A DNA stretch of 32,830 nucleotides from Bacteroidota bacterium. GTDB lineage: Bacteria > Bacteroidota > Bacteroidia > Chitinophagales > Chitinophagaceae. Below are positions 1 to 7,925 of this stretch, piece by piece. Every line of letters starts with the position of its first letter. The first letter of the stretch is position 1. The stretch covers positions 1 to 32,830 of the forward strand of contig PSRI01000190.1 in NCBI GenBank assembly GCA_003175935.1, written 5' to 3'. The notes beneath the pieces were generated by a model. The model saw only the letters and a list, made by a program, of their open reading frames with translations, was not told the DNA's origin and made no database searches. A program made the translations under genes and the position numbers.

Positions 1-104
1 TTCGCTGACCGCGTGCGCTAACCTGTGTGCCGAAGCGATAGCGAAGGTACAAGCTATAGCGGTGGCGCAAGCTTAGCGAAGGTGAGCAGGCAGACAAAAC
101 ATAT
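1..104. repeat. GC-rich intergenic repeat DNA
   Basis: This stretch follows the 3' end of the minus-strand flavoprotein gene and contains no credible gene. It is built from short related words such as gcgatagcgaagg, gctatagcggtggcgcaag and gcttagcgaagg, with partial inverted symmetry. It resembles the GC-rich blocks near 18731-18770 and 24049-24080 (ttcgctatggcgagcagg). I read it as a member of the dispersed intergenic repeats of this genome. It is cut by the window edge, so its full extent is unknown. Confidence 0.5.
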
Positions 105-2549
105 TTACTCTCTTACCCTTTTCCCTTTCGGATCATAGAGCGGACCTTTAACAATTTTTCCTTTGATCCATTCGCCGAAAACTAAAATCTCAACTTCAGT
201 TGCTACAACAGCATTTTGCACCGGCACATACGCAAATGCAATAGATGCACCAATACTTACACCAAATCCTCCGGAAGTGACGCGGCCTACAATATTCTCA
301 TTTACTCGAACAGGTTCATTACTTAAAACTATTGATCTCTCATCACTCAAAATAATTGTAACAAGTTTTTTCTCAACAACATGTTTTTCCAGTGCCTGCC
401 AGCCAATAAAATCTTTACTCATCGCGACCGCAAATCCAAGACCTGCTTCGAATGGAGTTTCGTCCGGACTCATATCTGATCCCCAATACAGGTATCCTTT
501 TTCCGCCCGCAATGAATCAATTGCTTTATAACCGCATGCGATCATATTGAATCTTTTCCCCGACTCCCACAAATATTCCCAAAGAGATAGTCCGTCCTTA
601 CTATCAGCATAAATTTCATAGCCAAATTCGCCAACAAATGTCACTCTCACCATCTCCACGTTGAATTTTCCCAGGTTCGCTTTCCTCATGCTGAGGAAAG
701 GAAATGACGTAGTTGATAAATCTGCATCCGTCAGTGTAGAAAGAAAATTCCTGGTTTCTGGTCCCCATATCCCAAAGCAGGTGAGCTTTGCCGTTATATC
801 TTCCAGTTCAACGCTTCCATCTTCGGGGAGGTGTTCCGTGAGCCATGCCATGTCATGACTGTTCAAAGCGGTTCCGGAAATCATTCTGAATTCATCATCG
901 GAAACCTGCGTGATGGTGACGTCACTTTCAATTCCGCCACGAACGTTCAGCATTTGAGTATAAGTAACCGAGCCCGGACCCTTTACTATTTTATTGCTGC
1001 ATAAATGCTCCAAATAATTTCCCGCTCCTTTTCCCCTAATGGCAATTTTCGAAAAAGAGGATTCATCATATATTCCGAGGTTCTCCCGGGTTGCTTTTGA
1101 TTCTACTACAACCGCTGTGCTCCAGTTTTTTCCGGCCCATCCTTTTGGTCGTAAATACTCGTATGAAGGATCTTCGTTTGTTTCATAATAGTTTACTCTT
1201 TCCCATCCTGATTTTTCGCCAAATACTCCACCTTGTTTTTTGTGCCACTCATAAGCCGAACTTATTTTTAATGGCCTCCCTGATTGACGATCATCCCCCG
1301 GATACCTGATATTGTAATAGGTTTCGTAATTTTCTTTTACCCGTGCGAGTGAATAGGAAAATGATTTGTATTGTGCCCCAAATCTTCTCACGTCCATTTC
1401 CCAAAGATCCATTGTGGGCATGCCATCCAAAACCCAGGCGGCCATTTCTCTTCCTACACCGCCAGCTCCTGCAATACCATGGGCGCAAAATCCCGCTGCA
1501 GAAAAAAATCCGGTCGGACCAATTGGTCCCAGGCAAAATTCATTGTCGGGAGTAAATGCTTCTGGTCCGTTGATCATTTTCCTTATTGGAGCTGTAGCCA
1601 TTTCCGGAACACGCATTGTTGAATTAATCATGATTTCTTCGAAGCGATCCCATTCTTCATCTAATAATTTTCCGTTGAAGTTTTTAGGAACCTTATCCTC
1701 GAGATTTGCATCCAGGAAAGCCGGAGCAGAATTTCGTTCATATCCTCCCATAACCAATCCGGCCCCATCTTCTCTGAAATAAATCAGGTGATCAGGGTCC
1801 CTTAATGTCGGGAGCCGGGCATCTCCCTTTGAAACTTTTCGAAATGCACCCGTAACTATGTATTGATGACTCATCGGGATCACTGGAATTCTGACGCCAA
1901 CCATTCTTCCGACTTCAGCTGCATAGAGTCCACATGCAGCAATTATTTTTTCAGTCTGAATTTCTCCCCGATCTGTTGAAATTGAGACAATCCTGTTATT
2001 TCGGGTATTGATTCCTGTGACAAATGTGTTTTGAAATATTTTCACGCCCATGGCTCGTGCCTGGTTGGCGAGTGAATAGCAAAGCTGACTCGGATCAAGA
2101 TATCCATCGGTTGGGAGAAAGGTTGCTGCTAAAACTTTCTCTTCAGACATCAGTGGAAATAATTCTCTTGCCCTTGATGGTAAAATTTCTTCCAACGGCA
2201 ACCCAAATGTTCGTGCCCATCCTACCTGCCTTTTTAGTTCTTCCACGCGTTCTGGTGTGCAAGCCAGTCGGATGCCACCACATTCAATCCAACCAGGATC
2301 CGTGTCTGGATCTTTTGAAAGTTTTCGATACAATTCTGCGCTGTACATCATCATGGAGGTAAGGGTAACGGACCCGCGTAACTGTCCGACCAGACCTGCG
2401 GAGTGGAATGTGGATCCGCTGGTAAGCTCACTTCTTTCTAAAATAATTACATCTGTTTCGCCTCTTTGTGCAAGGTGAAAAGCAATCGATGCCCCGGCAA
2501 CGCCACCACCTATGATAATTACTCTCGCTTTGACAGGTAATTGTTCCAT
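105..2549 (-). CDS. FAD-dependent oxidoreductase with GcvT-type domain (dimethylglycine/sarcosine dehydrogenase-like)
   Basis: A protein of 814 residues with the layout of dimethylglycine and sarcosine dehydrogenases. It starts with a DAO-type FAD domain whose dinucleotide motif is IIIGGGVAGASIA (about residues 11-23). A linker domain (FAO_M type, about 375-430) follows, then a folate-binding GcvT domain and its C-terminal barrel (about 440-810). His49 in GSTFHSAGL aligns with the WHAAGL histidine that carries covalent FAD in mammalian dimethylglycine dehydrogenase (family knowledge). The expected reaction is oxidative N-demethylation of a methylated glycine or similar amine, with the one-carbon unit passed to tetrahydrofolate. 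There is no signal peptide, so it should be cytoplasmic. It is the last gene of a minus-strand operon: its ATG directly follows the TGA of the kinase-like gene. The exact substrate cannot be read from sequence. Confidence 0.88.
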   Translation of the reverse strand: MEQLPVKARVIIIGGGVAGASIAFHLAQRGETDVIILERSELTSGSTFHSAGLVGQLRGSVTLTSMMMYSAELYRKLSKDPDTDPGWIECGGIRLACTPERVEELKRQVGWARTFGLPLEEILPSRARELFPLMSEEKVLAATFLPTDGYLDPSQLCYSLANQARAMGVKIFQNTFVTGINTRNNRIVSISTDRGEIQTEKIIAACGLYAAEVGRMVGVRIPVIPMSHQYIVTGAFRKVSKGDARLPTLRDPDHLIYFREDGAGLVMGGYERNSAPAFLDANLEDKVPKNFNGKLLDEEWDRFEEIMINSTMRVPEMATAPIRKMINGPEAFTPDNEFCLGPIGPTGFFSAAGFCAHGIAGAGGVGREMAAWVLDGMPTMDLWEMDVRRFGAQYKSFSYSLARVKENYETYYNIRYPGDDRQSGRPLKISSAYEWHKKQGGVFGEKSGWERVNYYETNEDPSYEYLRPKGWAGKNWSTAVVVESKATRENLGIYDESSFSKIAIRGKGAGNYLEHLCSNKIVKGPGSVTYTQMLNVRGGIESDVTITQVSDDEFRMISGTALNSHDMAWLTEHLPEDGSVELEDITAKLTCFGIWGPETRNFLSTLTDADLSTTSFPFLSMRKANLGKFNVEMVRVTFVGEFGYEIYADSKDGLSLWEYLWESGKRFNMIACGYKAIDSLRAEKGYLYWGSDMSPDETPFEAGLGFAVAMSKDFIGWQALEKHVVEKKLVTIILSDERSIVLSNEPVRVNENIVGRVTSGGFGVSIGASIAFAYVPVQNAVVATEVEILVFGEWIKGKIVKGPLYDPKGKRVRE

Positions 2550-3494
2550 TCAATTTGTTTCCTTTAAATTTTTCAGAAGATTTTCATAGTGTCCGTTAGT
2601 CATATCTTCCAAAACAGAATGCCATTTCTTTAATCCCCAGGTTCTGAAATCAAATTGGATTGGGGAAATAAACTCCTGGATCGAAGCCCACATCACCCAT
2701 CCATATCTTGCAATTAATGACCAGGCCATTGCCCGGTAAACTTTCGCCGGAATTTTTTCACCCCAGTATGATTCACAAAACATTTCAATTTCAGTTTGGG
2801 AAAATGAAATTTCACTAGTAAGATTTCCAATTTCAAAAGAAGCTTCATTTTGTCCTGAATATTCATAATCGATAATCCAGATTTTTAAACCATCATCCAT
2901 AAAATTTTCCGCAAGTAAATCGTTGTTACATGGAACCAGCAACTCCGGATTAGACGCAATTATTTTTTCAAGCGCAATAATTTTGGATTCCATTTCGCAA
3001 TATCCTTCAGGAATAAAATAATTGGATGAAAGAGCTCTTGACAAGTAATTCTTTCTGAGTGCAGGAAAATCAAAACGACCTTCAAAATTTGGTCCGAGGT
3101 GGAGTTTCCTAATGGCAAATGTAATTTTATCAAAAATAGAAGGATGGGAATGAAAGTCTTCGATGTGTAAGGTTTTTGCATCAAGCCATCTTACCAACAA
3201 AATTTTTTCTTCTTCAAGCCAGGCTATAAGTTCGGGCCCTACTCCTGCAATGTGAGCACGCTCCGTATTTATTTTTTCATTTTTTCGATCGATACAGAGA
3301 AACTCAGATCCAGGTTCACTCAATCTCATAAAATAGCTGTTTTCTTCTGTGTCAATTCTCAAATTCATATTGGTAAGTCCACCATCAATCGGGATAATTT
3401 TTGTGGTATTTTTTAATAAGGGAATTCTGGATATGGCAGATTTTATCCTGCTATCCGCTTCTGATTTTGCGATATCAACCCTCTTCTTATCCAA
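2550..3494 (-). CDS. choline/ethanolamine kinase-like phosphotransferase (APH fold)
   Basis: A protein of 314 residues with the aminoglycoside-phosphotransferase/choline-kinase fold. The catalytic loop is PCNNDLLAENF, with Asp192 as likely base and Asn197 as metal ligand; the metal-binding motif IIDYEYSG follows with Asp209. A glycine-rich loop GGLTNMNLRI lies near residues 38-47. The first residue of the usual C-H-N-D loop is Asn here. The likely reaction is ATP-dependent phosphorylation of choline or a related amino alcohol. The start is probably TTG at 3494: an in-frame TAA lies 12 nt upstream and the next ATG is codon 43, inside the nucleotide-binding loop. It follows the permease gene by 27 nt and abuts the flavoprotein ATG, which supports a shared choline-type pathway. 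An unrelated small-molecule kinase is the alternative. Confidence 0.8.
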   Translation of the reverse strand: MDKKRVDIAKSEADSRIKSAISRIPLLKNTTKIIPIDGGLTNMNLRIDTEENSYFMRLSEPGSEFLCIDRKNEKINTERAHIAGVGPELIAWLEEEKILLVRWLDAKTLHIEDFHSHPSIFDKITFAIRKLHLGPNFEGRFDFPALRKNYLSRALSSNYFIPEGYCEMESKIIALEKIIASNPELLVPCNNDLLAENFMDDGLKIWIIDYEYSGQNEASFEIGNLTSEISFSQTEIEMFCESYWGEKIPAKVYRAMAWSLIARYGWVMWASIQEFISPIQFDFRTWGLKKWHSVLEDMTNGHYENLLKNLKETN

Positions 3495-3521
3495 AAAATA
3501 TTCTTACCAAAATTCAAGTGA

Positions 3522-5099
3522 TCAAATAGTTTTCCTTGGGCCCGTAAACCATTTTTTTACGGAGAGATGCCACCATATCCAAAGACTCAATAAAGTTAAT
3601 CCCACCAGTATTGGAGCATAGTTCACTGCAAGCCATGAAAAATTTTTGTTCCAGGGAACCGCAGCCGGCTCAAATGGTAAAACGAAAAAAACAGAGATTG
3701 CAACAATTTCTATCATCGCAATCCAGGTCATCCATTTATATTTTTTTCCGAGGTTCCATTCTCCCATTTTAAAATTTTCTCCTTCTTTCCACCTTAACCA
3801 AATTGGAATTAGAAAGGCGAGGTAAAGTCCGATTACTCCTATGGAAACAACAGCGTAAAATGCAGTAGGAATTCCTCTTGGGCTCTTCCATAGAGCCGGT
3901 AGGGTTATTAATATTCCGATTGCAGAAGATGCGAGGACAGAATTCACAGGCACGAGATTCTTATTCACTTTACTCCATTTTTTATGTCCGGGAATAGCAC
4001 CATCTCTCGAAAAAGCAAACATCATCCTCGAACAGGAAGTAAGACATGCGGTGGCGCAAAATAGCTGGCCCACTGTAGATATCAGCAAAACAAGTTTAAA
4101 TGTAAATGGTGTAAGAGCAAGAACCAGGATAGAAATTACGGATCCTGCACCATATGGATTCACAGCCGGATCAAATGAATTTACAATCTGAGGTTGCGTT
4201 GCAGCATATAGGAACGCAAGCAACAAAATATAACCACCAATTGCAGAATAAAAAATGGATTGCCATATTCCTTTTGCTGCTGCGAGATGAGCGCCCTTTG
4301 TTTCTTCTGAAAGATGTGCAGACGCATCAAATCCGGTAATTGTATATTGAGTAAGCAGGAAGCCAAGTGGCAACACGTAAAACCAATAATTTGCCGAACC
4401 AGTGAACCCAGAATTATTTATTTTGGTTGTGAAGATCCATTTCAAACTCTGATGATCACTGGGTACAAAAATCAGGATCACAATAATGGCTGCCGCACCG
4501 AATACATGCCACCACACTGAAACATTGTTGAGCAAAGCCTGAATTCTGCTGCTGAAACAATTGAAGACAGTAATCATAATCATGATCACCATAAACCAAA
4601 AAAATTGTTGTCTGATTGCCTCACCTCCAAGAAAATTTAGCAGGTATGCGTTTGAGTAAGTTCCCAAAGTAATATTCAGGAATATAGCGGCTCCATAAGC
4701 CACAGATGCATTTATCGCAAGGAGTCCGATTAAGTTCAGCCAACCTGTATAAAAACCAGCTTTTGCTCCTCCGAGTTTTGCTGCCCACCAGTAAATTCCT
4801 CCTGACGTAGGATATGCTGATGCAAGCTCAGCCATACAAAACCCTATTACGAGGATGAGTGTTGAAATCAATGGCCAGCCAATAGAGATCGCAATGGGTC
4901 CCCCATTGTTCCAGGCCTGACCAAATGTTGTGAAGCACCCACTCAAAATGGAGATGATAGAAAATGAAATGGCGAAATTGGAAAAGGCAGACCAGCTCCT
5001 GCTGAGTTCCTGTTTATATCCAAGTGCAGCAAGCAAATGTTCGTCTTTGGATTTTGAATCCTGAGCAGTAGTATTGGTTGTTTCCGCGGATTGGCTCAT
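3522..5099 (-). CDS. APC superfamily permease (amino acid/choline transporter type)
   Basis: An integral membrane protein of about 525 residues with around 12 hydrophobic segments. The first transmembrane region reads FAISFSIISILSG and is followed by NNGGPIAISIGWP. A later SAYPTSGGIYWW motif is typical of the amino acid/choline transporter branch of the APC superfamily (yeast HNM1- and UGA4-like proteins). It probably imports an amino acid, GABA, choline or a related amine by cation coupling. I place the start at the ATG at 5099 (MSQSAETT). The frame stays open to a GTG at 5225 and an ATG at 5186, but that extension looks unrelated to the family and would leave only about 15 nt before the divergent gene at 5241. 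It is the first gene of the minus-strand operon with the kinase-like and flavoprotein genes. Confidence 0.87.
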   Translation of the reverse strand: MSQSAETTNTTAQDSKSKDEHLLAALGYKQELSRSWSAFSNFAISFSIISILSGCFTTFGQAWNNGGPIAISIGWPLISTLILVIGFCMAELASAYPTSGGIYWWAAKLGGAKAGFYTGWLNLIGLLAINASVAYGAAIFLNITLGTYSNAYLLNFLGGEAIRQQFFWFMVIMIMITVFNCFSSRIQALLNNVSVWWHVFGAAAIIVILIFVPSDHQSLKWIFTTKINNSGFTGSANYWFYVLPLGFLLTQYTITGFDASAHLSEETKGAHLAAAKGIWQSIFYSAIGGYILLLAFLYAATQPQIVNSFDPAVNPYGAGSVISILVLALTPFTFKLVLLISTVGQLFCATACLTSCSRMMFAFSRDGAIPGHKKWSKVNKNLVPVNSVLASSAIGILITLPALWKSPRGIPTAFYAVVSIGVIGLYLAFLIPIWLRWKEGENFKMGEWNLGKKYKWMTWIAMIEIVAISVFFVLPFEPAAVPWNKNFSWLAVNYAPILVGLTLLSLWIWWHLSVKKWFTGPRKTI

Positions 5100-5103
5100 T
5101 TTC

Positions 5104-5111
5104 CAAATATA
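5104..5111 (-). promoter_or_regulatory. candidate Bacteroidota -7 box (TATATTTG)
   Basis: On the minus strand the sequence TATATTTG matches the Bacteroidota -7 consensus TAnnTTTG. A TTG lies 20 nt further upstream as a possible -33 element. Only four bases separate the box from the proposed ATG at 5099, so transcription would begin at or next to the start codon. It may be a chance match if a start further upstream is used. Confidence 0.3.
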
Positions 5112-5240
5112 ACTGAACAGATTCAAGATACCAACCTGAGAACCTGAACGAAAAGCTGCAAATTCGATGGAAAATTTTTTCTCCATTGAAATCAAAACAT
5201 TTCCTTTTGTATATTCAATCTCCACTTTGAATGAACCTTT

Positions 5241-6203
5241 ATGAAAAAACTGATCCTCTCCCTCCTGATTATTTCCCTGATCAAATCAGGCTTTTCCCAG
5301 GAATATTTTGAAGGTGTTCTGTCCTACAAAATTTCTGCAACTACCAGGCTCAGAACACTTCCGGAAAAGACTTTCAAAACATTAATGGGAGTAGGCGATG
5401 AAATGACCTGCTACATTAAAAAAGGATTTATGAAACAGGTTTCTGGTTTTGCTACTAACTATTATATCGCATCTGAAAAAAGGATCTATACAAAATTTGA
5501 TAAGATTGATACATTGTATTATCGCGATTTTGATTCGGATACAAGTCTGCTATTAGATAGTAAGAAAACCGATGGAGTAAGAACTGTTTGCAATATTTCC
5601 TGCAATTCGTTTATGTTGAAAACCCATGCATACAAATCCAGCTATTATTACACAGTTCAATACAGAACCGATCCCAACGACGGCATTGAAAATTCAGTAG
5701 CACACTATAATGAATTCATCAAAGCTTGTGGAGGAAGTTTATGGCTGATGTCGATTTTCGAGAACCCGGCGGGTATTCTAACGGACAGTTGTACCAAAAT
5801 TGAAAAGCGAAAACTTGATGACGCAATTTTTAAATTGCCAGATTTACCCAAAAAAGATTTTACCAAAACCAAATTCTCAACACCTGTGAAATTTCCAGGC
5901 GGACAAAACGAGTGGATCAACTATTTATCTAAGAGCATCAACTCAAAAATCGCTGCTCAATATGTATCTCTTCCTAAGGGTGAGCCATCCGCATCTGTTA
6001 GGTTAATGGTGGGCTTTATCATAAATGAAAATGGCCAGACTTCTGAAATTGAAATTCTAAATGAGGAACCAGTTCATCCAAAATTAGCTGAGGAAGCAAT
6101 TAGGGTGATCAGGGAATCACCAAACTGGATACCGGCAACGGTGTACGGGGAAAATGTAACTGCGGCATTTAAACAACCTATTACCTTTCGGGTTGACAGG
6201 TAA
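5241..6203 (+). CDS. secreted protein with C-terminal TonB-C-like domain
   Basis: A protein of 320 residues with an N-terminal signal peptide (about residues 1-20, ending near SGFSQ). The segment after it, EYFEGVLSYKISATT, resembles the opening of Bacteroidota GLPGLI/DUF4412-type secreted proteins. The last 105 residues look like a TonB C-terminal domain: PVKFPGGQNEWINYL, then VGFIINENGQTSEIEI, then AIRVIRESPNWIPA and a terminal ITFRVDR. Such domains normally contact TonB boxes or peptidoglycan, but this protein has no N-terminal membrane anchor, so it is not a classical TonB. The likely location is periplasm or cell surface. It is divergent from the permease operon and transcribed alone. The function is unknown. 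Confidence 0.75.
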   Translation: MKKLILSLLIISLIKSGFSQEYFEGVLSYKISATTRLRTLPEKTFKTLMGVGDEMTCYIKKGFMKQVSGFATNYYIASEKRIYTKFDKIDTLYYRDFDSDTSLLLDSKKTDGVRTVCNISCNSFMLKTHAYKSSYYYTVQYRTDPNDGIENSVAHYNEFIKACGGSLWLMSIFENPAGILTDSCTKIEKRKLDDAIFKLPDLPKKDFTKTKFSTPVKFPGGQNEWINYLSKSINSKIAAQYVSLPKGEPSASVRLMVGFIINENGQTSEIEILNEEPVHPKLAEEAIRVIRESPNWIPATVYGENVTAAFKQPITFRVDR

Positions 6204-6241
6204 GTTTTGAATCCGAATTACAGTTCCCTCCGTATCGCGTA

Positions 6242-6568
6242 TTAGTTGTATGAAAGATTTTCATAAAAGGTGTAAGGATCAATGGAATAATACTCATCCT
6301 TGTCTTCTGGAATTTCTCCCATGTCAAGAGTAATGAATGTATTTCCCTCATGCACTTCCCAAAGAAGTAAAGCATTGCCATCTTCATCACGCTCGCATAT
6401 TTCCGGAATCATTTCCCGAATCATTCCATTCCAGCATGCTTCTTCTAATTGTTCCATTTCAGACAATTGTCTGTGTTCATCGGTTTCGTCTTTTTGCATC
6501 CATTGTCTGGATGAAAAGCTGGTGCCTACCATCAGCATAATTTCCTGTTGTGTTGAATTCTTGTCCAT
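6242..6568 (-). CDS. small acidic hypothetical protein
   Basis: A protein of 108 residues, rich in Glu, Asp and Met and with few basic residues. It contains QLSEMEQLEEACWNGMIREM, probably helical, and ends DEYYSIDPYTFYENLSYN. There is no signal peptide or membrane segment. The ATG at 6568 is a clear start and the frame shows no other overlapping gene. It is convergent with the TonB-C-like gene, with a 38 nt gap, and has a 232 nt A/T-rich upstream region shared with the divergent XdhC-like gene. I do not recognise the family. The acidic, soluble character fits a cytoplasmic binding or adaptor protein, but that is only a guess. Confidence 0.55.
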   Translation of the reverse strand: MDKNSTQQEIMLMVGTSFSSRQWMQKDETDEHRQLSEMEQLEEACWNGMIREMIPEICERDEDGNALLLWEVHEGNTFITLDMGEIPEDKDEYYSIDPYTFYENLSYN

Positions 6569-6800
6569 GGCTTATAGTTTAGTTCTCTACTAATAAAGAC
6601 GTAATATCTACGGTGAAGTAACAAAATGCGATTGCAAAATTCCGTTAAAATTGACCTTTGGATTTTTTGATAATTGTCAACATTGCAAAACTTTATTGGC
6701 GGTCGCTTTGTTATTTTATCGGTAAAAAAATGAGGCGCTGTGCTGTGAAAATTCTTAACTTGAAATGATCATTGTACAATTCAACCAGTTTTTTTAAGTT

Positions 6801-7910
6801 ATGAAGGAGATAAAAGCCATCGTGGATGCTTACACTACGATCGATTTCAATAAAAATCGGGCAGCTCTGGCAACCGTAGTAAGGGTGGAAGGATCTTCAT
6901 ACCGTAGAACCGGAGCAAGAATGTTAGTGAAAGACGACGGAACTTATTTAGGCGGGATAAGTGGCGGTTGCCTCGAAGGCGATGCCTTGAAAAGATGCAG
7001 AATGGCAATTGAGGCAAATGAGCCATCAATTATTACTTACGACACAACGCAGGATGACGGATATCAAATCGGAGCCGGACTTGGGTGCAACGGTGTAATC
7101 GATGTGTTGTTCACACCACTTTCCGAAAGCGACGAAAAAAATCCTGTCAGACAACTATCAACACTCACCGGAATTCGTGAATCCAGGATATTTATTACAG
7201 TCACCGCACAGGAAAACTGTTCCGTTTCACAGGGCACAAGCTTTTTGTTTGTAGATGATCAGCATTTCAAAAATGAATTTCCTGATAAAGACTTTACTAC
7301 AGAAATTTTGCAAGCCATCCACGATGTATCTGAAAGTCAGGTTTCTCTTTCCTCAATTCACACAAAAGGGATTAAGGAACTTAAATTATTCGTAGAAGTA
7401 ATTCAACCTGTAATTCATTTAGTAGTTTTTGGTGGCAATTATGATGTTTATCCACTTATGCGGATCGCCAAAGAATTGGGTTGGAAAATTTCCTTAATCA
7501 CCAACACTTCCAAAGCAGATAAGACGATGTACAACACCGCTACTGAAGTTTATAGTAGCAAAGGGGTTGCCATGCCCGATCTTGATGATCGAACTGCGGC
7601 AATATTAATGACTCACGACTTCAGGAGTGACAAATTACATTTGCAGGAGCTTTTGAATAGTAAACTCGGATATATAGGCATGCTTGGACCAAGAAAAAGA
7701 GCAGAGAAGATTTTTAGTGAACTGGCAGAGGCTGGTATTCCCATCTCAGAAATGGAATCAAAAAGAATTTTTGCTCCGTGCGGCCTTGATATCGGAGCAA
7801 ATACTCCTGAAGAAATTGCACTTTCCATTGTTGCTGAAATAAAAGCACACTTTGCAGGAAGATCAGGATCAGCCTTGCGTTTGCGCGAAACTCCTATTCA
7901 CTCAGAATAA
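6801..7910 (+). CDS. xdhC: XdhC/CoxI family molybdoenzyme maturation protein
   Basis: A protein of 369 residues with both XdhC domains. The N-terminal XdhC/CoxI domain holds ALATVVRVEGSSYRRTGARM and the signature GGISGGCLEGD (about residues 51-61, with Cys57). The C-terminal Rossmann-type domain starts at VVFGGNYDVYPLMRIAKELGW-like sequence (about 208-228). It continues with GYIGMLGPRKRAEKIF and CGLDIGANTPEEIALSIVAE. XdhC proteins bind molybdenum cofactor, assist its sulfuration, and deliver it to xanthine-dehydrogenase-family enzymes in the cytoplasm. The probable client here is the hydroxylase at 15453-18100, which lies 7.5 kb away in the same orientation. It is followed after 15 nt by an aldo/keto reductase gene, so the two probably share an mRNA. 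Confidence 0.88.
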   Translation: MKEIKAIVDAYTTIDFNKNRAALATVVRVEGSSYRRTGARMLVKDDGTYLGGISGGCLEGDALKRCRMAIEANEPSIITYDTTQDDGYQIGAGLGCNGVIDVLFTPLSESDEKNPVRQLSTLTGIRESRIFITVTAQENCSVSQGTSFLFVDDQHFKNEFPDKDFTTEILQAIHDVSESQVSLSSIHTKGIKELKLFVEVIQPVIHLVVFGGNYDVYPLMRIAKELGWKISLITNTSKADKTMYNTATEVYSSKGVAMPDLDDRTAAILMTHDFRSDKLHLQELLNSKLGYIGMLGPRKRAEKIFSELAEAGIPISEMESKRIFAPCGLDIGANTPEEIALSIVAEIKAHFAGRSGSALRLRETPIHSE

Positions 7911-7925
7911 AAAATCAAACACATA

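Noticed and set aside
1366-1782. Open frame of 138 codons on the plus strand
   Set aside because: It lies fully antisense to the conserved flavoprotein gene, and its translation has no domain or coherent start.
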